DNA of 64,000 nt, taken from assembly GCA_963704535.1 (NCBI GenBank), contig OY969916.1, positions 9,796,001 through 9,860,000 of the forward strand. The letters are read 5' to 3'. The translations under genes and the position numbers were made by a program. Within the stretch, counting starts at the first letter, position 1. Each line of letters opens with the position of its first letter. Origin of the DNA: G963704535 sp963704535. GTDB taxonomy: Bacteria; Chloroflexota; Chloroflexia; Chloroflexales; Roseiflexaceae. Shown here in pieces: positions 1-8,311 of the stretch. The notes under the pieces are model-generated. The model saw only the letters and a program-made list of their open reading frames with translations, was not told where the DNA came from and did not search any database.

Positions 1-62
1 CAAAGATGCAAAGGAGCGAAGAAACCAAGCAACATCAGTCTTTGCGGCTTTGCGCCTTTGCG
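1..62. repeat. Inverted octamer-type short repeat
   Basis: The stretch 40-62 repeats the octamer CTTTGCGC/G three times. The opposite arm at 1-21 contains CAAAGATGCAAAGG, so the two arms can fold back on each other. The repeat runs into the 3' end of the methyltransferase gene and supplies its last residues (NAKAQSRKD). It belongs to the family of 7-8 base tandem repeats found at many places in this window. Confidence 0.6.
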
Positions 63-838
63 TTGAGAGAACTGCTTGCCTCTGGGCGGCGGGCGAAGAC
101 GAACAGACCATCGCTCCCGTCGCCATAGGGCCGCGCCTCCCCAAGCCGATGAAGCGCGATGGTCAACTCCAGCCCCACAAGCTCCAGCAGCCGCCGGATC
201 TCGGGCAGGTAATAGTGCCGCCGGGTCAGCTCGTAGCGCTCGCGCCGCCCGTCGGGCCGCAGCAGCGTCACGCGGTCGGTACAGGTCATCGCCGCCCGGT
301 CGGGCAGCACCTCGACAAGCTCGATTCCATCGGCAGTCTCATGCCAGCGTTGCTCGGCCGCCGGCAGGTTGAAGGGCCAGTCATTGATGCCGAAGATCAG
401 CCAGCCGCCGGGGCGCAACAGTCGCGCCAGGTGCCGGAGGCTGCGCCCGTCCTGCTCCTCGGTCGGGAAGCCGCAGCAACTCCGGTCGTACAGCGAAAGG
501 ATGGCGTTATACGGGCCGCCGGCCTCGTCCAGGAAGTCGCGCTGGCGGAACTCGCAGCTCAGGCCGTGCTCGCTCGCCAGCGCGCGGGCCAGCGCCAGGG
601 GAGCGGGCGCGATGTCGATGCTGGTGACGTTGTCGAAGCCGCGCCGGGCCAGCACCAGCGCGTGCCGGCCCCAGCCGCAGCCGATCTCCAGAATCTGGGC
701 TTCCGCGCCCAGGCTCGTGCGCGCCAGCACCGCGTCGATGTCGCGCTCGGCAGCGGCCCGGTCGGCGCCGATCTGCTCCGGCGTCAGCCCGGCCAGCCGG
801 CGTGGGGCGTAGTAGCGGTACCAGTCGTTGTTATTCAA
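35..838 (-). CDS. Class I SAM-dependent methyltransferase
   Basis: This 267-residue protein is a Rossmann-fold methyltransferase. The SAM-binding motif I is ILEIGCGWGRHAL at about residues 49-61, followed by the acidic end of strand 2 (TSIDIA) and a motif IV-like NAILSLYD. The substrate is not evident. The start is a TTG 13 bases past the cobN stop; an AGGAGG lies inside the cobN 3' end. It is the last gene of the minus-strand B12 operon, so a cobalamin-related or corrinoid-dependent role is possible, but nothing in the sequence proves it. The C-terminal dozen residues come from a short repeat and are probably not functional. The general class is secure; the specific function is unknown. Confidence 0.8.
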   Translation of the reverse strand: MNNNDWYRYYAPRRLAGLTPEQIGADRAAAERDIDAVLARTSLGAEAQILEIGCGWGRHALVLARRGFDNVTSIDIAPAPLALARALASEHGLSCEFRQRDFLDEAGGPYNAILSLYDRSCCGFPTEEQDGRSLRHLARLLRPGGWLIFGINDWPFNLPAAEQRWHETADGIELVEVLPDRAAMTCTDRVTLLRPDGRRERYELTRRHYYLPEIRRLLELVGLELTIALHRLGEARPYGDGSDGLFVFARRPEASSSLNAKAQSRKD

Positions 839-848
839 AGATGGCGCC

Positions 849-3800
849 TCATACCTCCTGCCGCCGCTGCAACTCCCCCAGGCCCATCGACTGCGCCGCC
901 TTCAGCAGTTGGATGTCGAGCGGGTCGGGGTCCTGCCACAGCCCGCGCTCGATCGCCTCCAGCAGCCGCTCGGCGATCGCCTGCCAGGCCCACGGGTTGC
1001 TGTCGGCGAAGAACTGCTGCATCTCCTCGTCGCGCAGGTAGGACTCGGCGATCGTATGGTACATCCAGTCATCGAGTACCTGCGCCGTCGCGTCATAGCC
1101 GAACAGGTAATCGACCGTCGCCGCCAACTCCAGCGCGCCCTTGTAGCCGTGGCGGCGCATGCTGGCGATCCACTTCGGGTTGGCCACGCGGCTGCGGAAC
1201 ACCCGCCGCGACTCCTCGCGCAGGTCGCGCGTGCGTGGCCGCTGCGGGTCGCTGCTGTCGCCGAAGTAGCGGCGCGGGTTGTGGCCGGTCAGCGCGCGGA
1301 TCGTCGCGATCATCCCGCCGTGGTATTGGAGATAGTCGTCGCTGTCGAAGATATCGTGCTCGCGATTGTCCTGGTTCTTGGTAGCCACCTGGACACCGCC
1401 GAGCGCCTGGGCGAACGCATCGTGGGCCGGGATGCCCTGCTCGGTCCCGGTGTAGGCGTAGCCGCCCCAGGTGATGTAGGCGCGGGCGAAGTCGGCGTCG
1501 TCGCGCCAGTTCTGGGCGTCGATCAGCGGCAGGATGCCGGCGCCATAGCTGCCCGGCTTGCAGCCGAAGACCCGGTAGCGCGCCTGCTGGGTCGCCAACT
1601 CGGCCGCCAGCCCCTCGCGCAGCAGCCGTGCCTCGGCCTCCAGCGCGTGCTTGCGCGGGAAGTTCCGGTCGGGCGGCTCGTCGAGCCCGATCACGGTCTG
1701 GGCCGCCTGGTCGAGCAGCGTGATCAGGTGCGGGAAGGCATCGCGGAAAAAGCCGCTGATCCGGCAGACCACATCGATACGTGGGCGCCCCAACTCGGCC
1801 AGCGGGATGACCTCGATCCCCAGCACGCGCCGGTTCTCGCTCTGCCAGCGCGGGCGCACGCCCAGCAGCGCCAGCACCTGAGCGATATCGTCGCCGGAGG
1901 TTCGCATCGCGCTGGTGCCCCAGATGCTGATGCCGACGCTGGCCGGGTAGCCGCCCTCCTCGCGCAGGTAGCGCCGCAGCAGGTCGTCGGCCAGCCCCTG
2001 CCCGATCTGCCACGCGGCCATGCTCGGCAGCGCGCGCGGGTCCACGCCATAGAAGTTGCGGCCAGTCGGCAGCACGTGGGCCATGCCGCGGGTCGGCGCG
2101 CCGCTGGGGCCGGGCGGGATGTAGCCGCCATCCAGCGCGTGCAGCAAGTTGGCGATCTCGTCGTGGGCGCCCTCACGCAGCCGGGGGATGATCTGCGCGC
2201 AGGCGAAGCGTAGCGCGGCGGCGATCGCTGTCCGTGGTCCGTGGTCCGTTGTCAGTTGTCCGTTGTCAGGCGCTTCCACCACTACCGTGAGCACTGCCTC
2301 GACGCCGTCGCTATTCCAGCCTCGTGCGTCCAGTTCGCGCAGCAGCGCTTTCGACCGCGTCTCGATCAGGGCGATCAAGTCGGCGTTAGTGTGGAGATCG
2401 CTCGTGTCGCCCGATGGGTCATGCTCTGCGATCAGCTGGCGGGCAGCGAGGGAGGTCGTGCCATCGAGGCGCTCTGGCGCGGCGGCGAGGATTCCTGGAA
2501 CGGCGCCCACGGAGGGGCCGCCGTACAGGCTGCGGTTCTCGATTCTTGGTTCTTGGTTCTTCGTAGTCGGGTGGGGCGTATGCAATACGCCCTTACGTCC
2601 TCGGTCGTCGGCGGTCGGGAGTTCTCGGTTCTCGGTTCTTTGTTCTTGGTTCTTTGTTCTTAGTTCTCGGCGCTGTCCGGGCCGCTCCTGGAGCGCCTGC
2701 CAGTCCTCGCCATAGGCGGCGGCGACGGCGGCGGGCAGGCTGGGGATGTGCAGATTGGGCAGCTTGAGCAGGTGGTAGATCAGCTCGACCAGTTGCTCGC
2801 CGGCCGTCATCTCGCCCAGGATATGCAGGCCATCGCGGATCTGCGCGCCGGTCAGCTCGCACAGGTAGCCCTCGATGTCCTCCAGCAGGTGCGCCACCTG
2901 GCGCCCTTGCAGCTCGGCGAACGCGGTCGGCGTGCCATCGTCGAGGAACGAGCCATCCCAGTCGTGGGTGTGGTCGCCGTGGTCGGCGCTCAGGATGTAG
3001 CGCAAGTCGTCGTCGAGCTTGCTGCGCTGGAGCACCTCCCAAATCTGGCGCTGCAAGAGCGGCAGCTTGGCCGGGTCGAGCTGCTCGACCTGGTAGTACT
3101 CGTCCACGAGCTGGGCCAGCTCGGCCAGTTGCCCATACGCCCCGGCACTGGTCATCGGCGGGGTCATGTGGTCGATGATCACGGCGTGGCTGCGTCGCTT
3201 GGCCTGGTTGCCCTCGCCGGGGTCATTAATGATGAACGGGTAGATCAGCGGCAAGTCGTCGAGAAACAGGTCGGGGAAGCAGTCGTCGGCCAGCCCGACG
3301 CCCTTGCCGGGCAGCCACTCAAGCGTGCCGTGCTTGCCGACGTGGACGATCGCGTCGGCGCGCCACTCGTCGCGCAACCAGCGGTACAGCGCATAGTAGT
3401 TGTGCGGCGGCGGTAGATCGGGCCGGTGGTAGATCGCATTGGGGTCCATATCGTAACCGCGCGGCGGCTGGAGTCCCACGAACACATTGCCGAACTGCTG
3501 CCCAGCCAGCGCCAGCGCCCCGTCGTGGACGTAGGCGCCGCCGGGAGGCGCGCCCCACTGGCGGGTCATCTCGGCCCGGCGACCCTCCGGCAGCGTGGCG
3601 AACCAGGCAGCGTAGCGCTCGGCCGGCACGTGGATCGCGCGGGCGAGCTGCCGCTCGGTCAGCCAAGTCTGGTCGTAGGAGCAGCGGTCGATTAGGTCGG
3701 CCAGGAGCTGGTCGCTGCTGGGCGGCAGTTCGCCCACGGCATAGCCGGCCGCCCGCATGACGTGCAGCAGGCGCAGCAGCGAGGCCGGCGCGTCCAGCCC

Positions 3801-5744
3801 CACCGCATTGCCCACGCGGGCGGCCTTGGCGCTGCTATTGGTCAGCACAAAAGCGATCCGCTTCTGGGCGTTGGGCGTGCGGCGCAGCACGATCAGCCGC
3901 CGCGCCAAGCCCACGACCCGCCGCGCCCGCTCGGCGTCGGGCAGGTAGTGGGCGCCCAGCCCGTCGGCGGCCTGCTCCTTGAACGAGATCGGCACGCCGA
4001 TGATCCGGCCATCGAACTCTGGGATGGCCACATTCATCGCCGTGTCGAGCGGACCGAGGCCGCGCCCGGAGCGCCGCCATTGCTCGCGCGGGCTGCTGCT
4101 GGCGATCGCCTGGATCACCGGCACATCGAGTTGGGACCAGGGAGATTTGGGATTGGGGATTGGAGATTGGTGATTGGTGATTGGTGATTGGTGATTGGTC
4201 ATGTCTGAATCTCCAATCTCCGATCTCTGATCTCCTAGTGCGAAGCTGAGTGTGCAGATGATCGCGTCCACCGGCCCATCCTCGGCCAGCAGCTTCAGCG
4301 CGGTCGGCAGCTCCCCCGCGTCGCCCTCTTTGAGCGACTGGGTGAACACGGCCCGCGCCCGCAGCCCCTGCGCGGCCAGCTCCTCGACGATCGCGTCGAT
4401 AAAGCCGGTGTTGCCACTGAGCAGGTGCGCGCGGTAGAAGAGGATGCCGACGGTCGGCGGTTCGTGATCGGAGATCGGAGATTGGAGATTGGAGATTGGA
4501 GATTGCCCGTTCTCCCCCTCTTCCCCTCTTCCCCTCTCCCCCTCTTCCCCTCTTCCCCTCTCCCCCTCTCCCAATCGGTGGTCGGTGGTCGGCAGCGGCG
4601 GCCACAGAGGGCCAGCCGTACAGGGTTCTGTGGTGGTCGGTTCTTGGTTCTGTGGCGTGCAGCAGTCGCAGCCTGAGATCGCCGGCATGTAGATGCCGTG
4701 GCGCGGCAGCTCGCGTGGCGGATCGTAGCCCCAGCCGGTCAGCAGCAGGTGGTCGCTGAGGCATTGGAGCCCGTTCGCCAGGTTCTCGGCGCCGCCGCCC
4801 TGGAAGTAGGCGCTGATCGTATGGGCCAGCGGCACGCCGACATTCGAGCGCGCCATCAGCTCGGGGTCGAGCGCGTCGGCGCCGGGCAGGCAGAGCAGGA
4901 ACCCGCCGCTCGCGCCGGCCCATGCCTGGAGCCGGTCGAGGCCATGGGCGAACGAGCGCGCGTCGCTCAGCAGCCGCAGCACGACCACGCCTGCGCCATC
5001 CAGCAGCGTCGCCAGCACGTGGTCCACGGCCACATCGTCGGCCAGCCGCCCGATGTTGGCCGCCCGGATCGGGGGAAAGCCGGTCGGCAGTCGCCCGCGC
5101 GCCTGCTCGATCGTCAGCATATCGGTGTCGGCCTGGGTCAGCACGACGATCCCATCGCCGGGCTGATAGATCGGCGCGGGGGCCTCGGACGAGCGGGGTG
5201 AGCTAGCCTCCTCGGGGGACGGCCAGGGAAGGCCGGCGGCATCAGGCGGCGGCCACAGAGGGGCCGCCGTACGAGACCTGGCGGCCGGCTCTTTGTTCTT
5301 TGTCGGGTACCCTCTGGGTGGTTCTTTGTTCTCGGCCCCATCCCAGCCGAAGCCATTGAAGATATGCGGCGCGAGGGCCGGCGGCGGCGGGAGCAAGCGC
5401 TCGGCGGCCAGCAGCGCGTCGATATAGTTGTAAAGCTCCAGGATCAGCGCCTGCTCGTTGAGCGAGTGGAACCAGATCGGGTGGCCGTCGAAGAGCAGCA
5501 GCGCGACGTTTGCCAGCGGGCATGGCCCCAGGCAGCCGCCCATGTTCAGGTGGATCCGGTTACGCAGCTTGCGGCGCTCCCACTCCTCGTGGTACAGCTC
5601 GGGCCAGACCGGCGCGTAGCCGCGGTCGGTATGGCCGCAGCAGCAGCCGGTCGCGCAGACGATCAGCATCCCGCGCTTGCGGCCCGCGTTGACCATCCGC
5701 CCATCCAGGCGCTCGACCATATTTCGCTGGAGTCGGTCGCTCAT
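849..5744 (-). CDS. cobN: Cobaltochelatase subunit CobN with N-terminal ferredoxin domain
   Basis: CobN is the large subunit that inserts cobalt into hydrogenobyrinate a,c-diamide, normally with CobS and CobT, which are not in this window. At 1631 residues the protein is clearly longer than usual CobN (about 1200-1300). Two additions explain this. Residues 24-110 form a thioredoxin-like [2Fe-2S] ferredoxin domain with the cysteines of CATGCCCGHTDRG and GGCLGPCP. Five hydrophilic stretches are encoded by 7-8 base tandem repeats, for example SPISNLQSPIS and ERGRGEEGERGRGEEGE. Conserved chelatase segments include HVGKHGTLEWLPGKG, IYPFIINDPGEGNQAKRR and GIIPLIDAQNWR-like sequence near the C-terminus. 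The gene follows cobO, separated by an IS982 element, and its stop lies 10 bases before the methyltransferase start. A weak SD (AGGGAAG) precedes the ATG. Confidence 0.93.
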   Translation of the reverse strand: MSDRLQRNMVERLDGRMVNAGRKRGMLIVCATGCCCGHTDRGYAPVWPELYHEEWERRKLRNRIHLNMGGCLGPCPLANVALLLFDGHPIWFHSLNEQALILELYNYIDALLAAERLLPPPPALAPHIFNGFGWDGAENKEPPRGYPTKNKEPAARSRTAAPLWPPPDAAGLPWPSPEEASSPRSSEAPAPIYQPGDGIVVLTQADTDMLTIEQARGRLPTGFPPIRAANIGRLADDVAVDHVLATLLDGAGVVVLRLLSDARSFAHGLDRLQAWAGASGGFLLCLPGADALDPELMARSNVGVPLAHTISAYFQGGGAENLANGLQCLSDHLLLTGWGYDPPRELPRHGIYMPAISGCDCCTPQNQEPTTTEPCTAGPLWPPLPTTDHRLGEGERGRGEEGERGRGEEGENGQSPISNLQSPISDHEPPTVGILFYRAHLLSGNTGFIDAIVEELAAQGLRARAVFTQSLKEGDAGELPTALKLLAEDGPVDAIICTLSFALGDQRSEIGDSDMTNHQSPITNHQSPIPNPKSPWSQLDVPVIQAIASSSPREQWRRSGRGLGPLDTAMNVAIPEFDGRIIGVPISFKEQAADGLGAHYLPDAERARRVVGLARRLIVLRRTPNAQKRIAFVLTNSSAKAARVGNAVGLDAPASLLRLLHVMRAAGYAVGELPPSSDQLLADLIDRCSYDQTWLTERQLARAIHVPAERYAAWFATLPEGRRAEMTRQWGAPPGGAYVHDGALALAGQQFGNVFVGLQPPRGYDMDPNAIYHRPDLPPPHNYYALYRWLRDEWRADAIVHVGKHGTLEWLPGKGVGLADDCFPDLFLDDLPLIYPFIINDPGEGNQAKRRSHAVIIDHMTPPMTSAGAYGQLAELAQLVDEYYQVEQLDPAKLPLLQRQIWEVLQRSKLDDDLRYILSADHGDHTHDWDGSFLDDGTPTAFAELQGRQVAHLLEDIEGYLCELTGAQIRDGLHILGEMTAGEQLVELIYHLLKLPNLHIPSLPAAVAAAYGEDWQALQERPGQRRELRTKNQEQRTENRELPTADDRGRKGVLHTPHPTTKNQEPRIENRSLYGGPSVGAVPGILAAAPERLDGTTSLAARQLIAEHDPSGDTSDLHTNADLIALIETRSKALLRELDARGWNSDGVEAVLTVVVEAPDNGQLTTDHGPRTAIAAALRFACAQIIPRLREGAHDEIANLLHALDGGYIPPGPSGAPTRGMAHVLPTGRNFYGVDPRALPSMAAWQIGQGLADDLLRRYLREEGGYPASVGISIWGTSAMRTSGDDIAQVLALLGVRPRWQSENRRVLGIEVIPLAELGRPRIDVVCRISGFFRDAFPHLITLLDQAAQTVIGLDEPPDRNFPRKHALEAEARLLREGLAAELATQQARYRVFGCKPGSYGAGILPLIDAQNWRDDADFARAYITWGGYAYTGTEQGIPAHDAFAQALGGVQVATKNQDNREHDIFDSDDYLQYHGGMIATIRALTGHNPRRYFGDSSDPQRPRTRDLREESRRVFRSRVANPKWIASMRRHGYKGALELAATVDYLFGYDATAQVLDDWMYHTIAESYLRDEEMQQFFADSNPWAWQAIAERLLEAIERGLWQDPDPLDIQLLKAAQSMGLGELQRRQEV
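2228..2672. repeat. In-frame heptamer tandem repeats inside cobN (first cluster)
   Basis: Positions 2228-2270 repeat GTCCGTG/GTCCGTT and positions 2534-2562 and 2620-2670 repeat GGTTCTT/TGTTCTT. In the cobN reading direction they encode low-complexity peptides such as NGQLTTDHGPRTA and RTKNQEQRTENREL. They keep the cobN frame open. The unit length of 7 is not a multiple of 3, so the peptide also has a period of 7. Confidence 0.75.
4141..4605. repeat. In-frame heptamer/octamer tandem repeats inside cobN (second cluster)
   Basis: Positions 4141-4232 repeat GATTGGA/GATTGGT and then the inverse AATCTCC. Positions 4465-4506 again repeat GATTGGA. Positions 4508-4575 repeat the octamer CCCCTCTT. 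They encode HQSPITNHQSPI and GERGRGEEGERGRGEEGE within CobN. The same AATCTCC heptamer recurs in the NRPS gene at 59881-59920. Confidence 0.75.
5270..5340. repeat. Short TTCTTTG repeat inside the cobN linker
   Basis: Copies of GTTCTTTG occur at 5285-5298 and 5320-5333. In cobN they encode the linker NKEPPRGYPTKNKEP between the ferredoxin domain and the chelatase body. The unit is the same one seen at 2620-2670 and, inverted, at 52148-52280 and 59816-59848. Confidence 0.6.
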
Positions 5745-5755
5745 ACTCTTCCCTG

Positions 5756-5853
5756 ACAGGGTGACAAGGTGACAAGGTGACTAGATGACAAGGTGCTGGG
5801 TGAGGTGATATTCGTCCCTTTCACCTTGTCACCCCCTCATCTTGTCATCTTAT
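5756..5853. repeat. Inverted GTGACAAG octamer repeat
   Basis: Left arm 5758-5795 repeats GTGACAAG; right arm 5818-5850 carries CACCTTGTCAC and CATCTTGTCATC. The arms are complementary and can form a hairpin upstream of cobN. The IS982-family element is inserted immediately beyond the right arm. A further copy of the octamer is inside the NRPS gene near 58950-58976. Confidence 0.65.
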
Positions 5854-5855
5854 GC

Positions 5856-6953
5856 TTGGTGTGAATTAGAACGGGTCACCAGTCAATCAAATCAGCAAAG
5901 GCGAGCGGCTCACGCCCGAGCGACTGATTGATCCAGATACAGGCGTTGTGCAAGGCGGCCAAGGCCGCCAAGCGCGCCAGAAAGCCTTCCAAGGTATGCG
6001 GACGCTCATCATCCAAGCGAAAGGTCTCGGTCCATTTTCCATGCACCGTTTCGACAATCTGGCGCAGCCGCGCCTGCCACTTCCGCCAGTCCTTGGGCCA
6101 GGGGCGTTTACGATCATTGCGCGGTGGTGCCAGCATTTCTGCGTCATACTCCACATACCAGCGTCGATGCCGCTCGCGTCCCTCAAAGCCGCGATCACCC
6201 AAATACGGTCCGCTTGCTGGCCGTCCTACCATCGACAAGCGCTCGTGTGGCTGCGCACGTGCCGCCAAAAAGTCCTCCGCATACGGCTGGTCTTTGGTGC
6301 TCGCCGGTGCAACAGCATACCCGGTCACCACGCCCTTACGATCGACGGCGGTCAGCACATGGAAGCCATCATACCAGCCCAAGCGGTTCGACCAGCCAGT
6401 GTTGGCAATCCCATCAAGCCAGCCTGGCCCAATCCGCTTATTATTACGCACCGCCACACCCATGCCGTCGAGTACCTGATAGGGTTGTTCAGCGCTGCCC
6501 AACAAGGTCACGAAATCCTGTCCAACCCCTACGATCCGGTCGTGGGCACCGCGGATCAAACGGTTGAGTTGCGAGCGATGCGGCAGGTTTGGGAATGCCG
6601 AGCGCAGATTCTTGACCGCATAGCGGACAAAGGCACGTTCACTGGCAAATTGCTTCCATTGGGCCGCCAGCGCCAAGGTGACCACTTCACTATCAGTCAG
6701 ATGCGCTTGCTGACCTGGTCGCGCTGGTTTGGCCGGCTGCGATTTGATCGAATCATCCACCAACACGTACAATGTGGTCAGAAAGGTGTCGAGATCCAGC
6801 ATGGGTGTGCTCCTGTCTTTTGTCAGATGTGGCACATAGATGCAGGGATTCTACAGGCACCTTTCGATTTTGTCTTGAGCCGTTTAGTCAGCCAAACAGA
6901 ACCTGGTGAGCGAGACCTTCTCGCTCAATATCGTGTAAGCTAATTCACACCAA
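5856..6953 (-). mobile_element. IS982-family insertion sequence, complete
   Basis: The element is 1098 bp and is bounded by a perfect 14-bp terminal inverted repeat, TTGGTGTGAATTAG at 5856-5869 and its complement at 6940-6953. It contains a single transposase gene. No clean target-site duplication is visible at the flanks (ATGC on the left, ACAT on the right). It sits between cobO and cobN and so separates the two halves of a B12 operon. Both ends and the transposase look intact, so it may be a recent insertion. Confidence 0.9.
5876..6802 (-). CDS. IS982-family transposase
   Basis: This DDE transposase of about 308 residues begins LDLDTFLTTLYVLVDD, a typical IS982 N-terminus, followed by LTDSEVVTLALAA. 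Candidate catalytic acidic residues are in QVLDGMGV, YLGDRGFEG and the region IVETVHGKWTE. I chose the ATG at 6802 because it is preceded by GACAGGAGC at a good distance; an upstream in-frame ATG at 6835 has no ribosome site. It is the only gene in the element and reads in the same direction as the operon it interrupts. Confidence 0.9.
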   Translation of the reverse strand: MLDLDTFLTTLYVLVDDSIKSQPAKPARPGQQAHLTDSEVVTLALAAQWKQFASERAFVRYAVKNLRSAFPNLPHRSQLNRLIRGAHDRIVGVGQDFVTLLGSAEQPYQVLDGMGVAVRNNKRIGPGWLDGIANTGWSNRLGWYDGFHVLTAVDRKGVVTGYAVAPASTKDQPYAEDFLAARAQPHERLSMVGRPASGPYLGDRGFEGRERHRRWYVEYDAEMLAPPRNDRKRPWPKDWRKWQARLRQIVETVHGKWTETFRLDDERPHTLEGFLARLAALAALHNACIWINQSLGREPLAFADLIDW

Positions 6954-6963
6954 ACATATCTTG

Positions 6964-7575
6964 TCAGAACTCGATCCCCGGCTGTGCCCGGACACCCTGG
7001 TCCTTATACGGGTGCTTGATCTCGCGCATCTCCGTCACCAGGTCGGCGAACGCGATCAGCTCCGGCGGCGCGTCGCGGCCGGTGATGACCAGGTGCAGCA
7101 TCGGCGGCTTGTGCTCGCGCAGCCATGCGATCACCTCGCCGACGTCCAGCCAGCCGAAGTGCAGCAGGTAGGTGAACTCGTCGAGCACAAACATGTCGTA
7201 GGTCCCGCTGGCGATGCGCTGCTTCGCCAGCTCCCAGCCATGCAATGCCCTGGCCTGGGTCTCGTCCATGTCGCGGCTGGTCCAGGTGAACCCATCGCCC
7301 ATCGGCGTCAACTCGATGCCCATACGCTTGGCCGAGCGCAACTCGCCGAAGTTAGCGTTCGCGTGCTTGAAGAACTGGACGCCGCCCAGGCGCAGGTCGC
7401 GCCCCCAGGCCCGCGTCAGCAGGCCCAGTGCAGCGGTGGTCTTGCCCTTGCCGTTGCCGGTGTTGACGATCACCAGCCCCTTTTTCATGTTGCGCCGGCG
7501 AACCTCGACCCGGCGCGCCTTGCGCTCCTCGCTCGAACTCGAGGCGCGTGCCGGCCGGCTCGACCGCCGTTGCAT
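6964..7575 (-). CDS. cobO: Cob(I)yrinic acid a,c-diamide adenosyltransferase CobO
   Basis: CobO/BtuR transfers the adenosyl group of ATP to cobalt. The P-loop is VNTGNGKGKTTAALG, followed by VQFFKHANANFGEL, DMFVLDEFTYLL and LVITGRDAPPELI, all conserved in the family. The start is uncertain. ATG 7575 keeps the segment SEERKARRVEVRRRNMKKG, which resembles the normal lead-in of the family, but overlaps the ferredoxin gene by 224 bases. ATG 7488 gives a shorter protein. Removing one T from GAGTTCGAG near 7535 would fuse the ferredoxin in frame to CobO, so the two may be one protein. The gene is under the riboswitch at 8129-8260. Confidence 0.9.
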   Translation of the reverse strand: MQRRSSRPARASSSSEERKARRVEVRRRNMKKGLVIVNTGNGKGKTTAALGLLTRAWGRDLRLGGVQFFKHANANFGELRSAKRMGIELTPMGDGFTWTSRDMDETQARALHGWELAKQRIASGTYDMFVLDEFTYLLHFGWLDVGEVIAWLREHKPPMLHLVITGRDAPPELIAFADLVTEMREIKHPYKDQGVRAQPGIEF

Positions 7576-7990
7576 CCGGCTCGGTCGCTAGCTCAGACGT
7601 GGGGGCGCCATCTTCGACCGGCACTGGGAGCACGACAGGCGGCTCCTGCCCGGCCGGGTATAGCCGGTGAAAGATCGCCTCCGCGACCGGCTGCCCGCCG
7701 ATCAGGTGCTCGCGCATGATCCGCTCCAGCAGCGCCTCGTCCACGTGGTGGTACCAGATGCCCTCCGGGTAGACCACCACGATCGGCCCGCCGCTACACA
7801 CCCCCAGGCAATCGGCTGTCGCGCACTTGACGCGCCCAGGGTTGCGCAGCCGCGACAGCCCATAATCGCGGGCCAGCTCGGCAAAACGCTGCCGGAGCCG
7901 CTCGCCCTGCTGTGGGCCGGCGCAGTCGCCGTGGGTGCAGATCAGCAGGTGGCGGCCGTATGGGCGCATAGTGGGCGCTGAGTCAGTCAT
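7352..7990 (-). CDS. Thioredoxin-like [2Fe-2S] ferredoxin (probably fused to CobO)
   Basis: The first 110 residues form a thioredoxin-like (2Fe-2S) ferredoxin with CTHGDCAG near residue 19 and CATADCLGVCSGGP near residue 55, giving the four cysteine ligands. The last part of the open frame (after about residue 140) is the wrong frame of cobO and is not expected to be real protein. Either the true gene ends by a frameshift into cobO, making a ferredoxin-CobO fusion, or the tail is an unstructured extension. A reduced ferredoxin next to an adenosyltransferase fits the need to reduce Co(II) to Co(I). It is the first gene after the cobalamin riboswitch; a short AGGGGA precedes the ATG. Confidence 0.8.
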   Translation of the reverse strand: MTDSAPTMRPYGRHLLICTHGDCAGPQQGERLRQRFAELARDYGLSRLRNPGRVKCATADCLGVCSGGPIVVVYPEGIWYHHVDEALLERIMREHLIGGQPVAEAIFHRLYPAGQEPPVVLPVPVEDGAPTSELATEPDATAVEPAGTRLEFERGAQGAPGRGSPAQHEKGAGDRQHRQRQGQDHRCTGPADAGLGARPAPGRRPVLQARER

Positions 7991-8025
7991 CGGCGTCCCC
8001 TAGCACCAGGGCCGGTGGAGGAGTG

Positions 8026-8057
8026 GAAACAAAATCCCTTCAGCATACGCTGAAGGG
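8026..8057 (-). terminator. Rho-independent terminator, riboswitch expression platform
   Basis: On the minus strand the perfect 9-bp stem CCCTTCAGC/GCTGAAGGG (8036-8057) with a 4-base loop is followed by ATTTTGTTT (8034-8026). It lies between the cobalamin riboswitch and the first coding start at 7990. Premature termination here when cobalamin is bound is the expected control mode. Confidence 0.85.
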
Positions 8058-8128
8058 CAAAGGAGGTGCGTTCTGCGAAACCGAATCTCCTTTCCCTTCT
8101 CCACGAGGGAACCCTGGAGCGATCTTGG

Positions 8129-8260
8129 GTGAGGCGGGTCATCGGGCTTGGGGCAGGGCGGCGCATAGCCAATACCTGCTCTCTACCGTTGCGGGACAGC
8201 GCCGGACTTCGACCGGCTTCCCCCATTATGCGCCGCGCATCCGGGCTTGGCGCACCTCAC
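8129..8260 (-). promoter_or_regulatory. Cobalamin riboswitch
   Basis: Read on the minus strand, the region contains the hallmark core GGGGAAGCCGGTCGAAGTCC, then GGCGCTGTCCCGCAACGGTA (about 8224-8185), and ends with AAGCCCGATGACCCGCC. The outer P1 helix is formed by GTGAGG (8260-8255) and CCTCAC (8134-8129). The distance to the terminator and the downstream cob genes fit an adenosylcobalamin-type sensor repressing B12 synthesis. The aptamer is compact, about 132 nt. Confidence 0.92.
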
Positions 8261-8282
8261 TGAATTTGTGGTTGCGGCGGGG

Positions 8283-8311
8283 ATTATAGCAGAGCTGCCC
8301 AGAGCCGTCAA
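8283..8311 (-). promoter_or_regulatory. Sigma-70-type promoter of the B12 operon
   Basis: On the minus strand TTGACG (8311-8306), a 17-base spacer and TATAAT (8288-8283) form a near-consensus promoter. Transcription would begin near 8275, just before the riboswitch P1 helix. Confidence 0.85.

Noticed and set aside
50..2213. Long plus-strand frames opposite the methyltransferase and cobN
   Set aside because: They are complements of conserved high-GC genes, rich in Arg/Ala/Pro, and lack motifs and ribosome sites.
7987..8226. 79-residue minus-strand frame over the riboswitch
   Set aside because: It lies within the aptamer and terminator and has no protein-like pattern; the RNA explanation accounts for the conservation.
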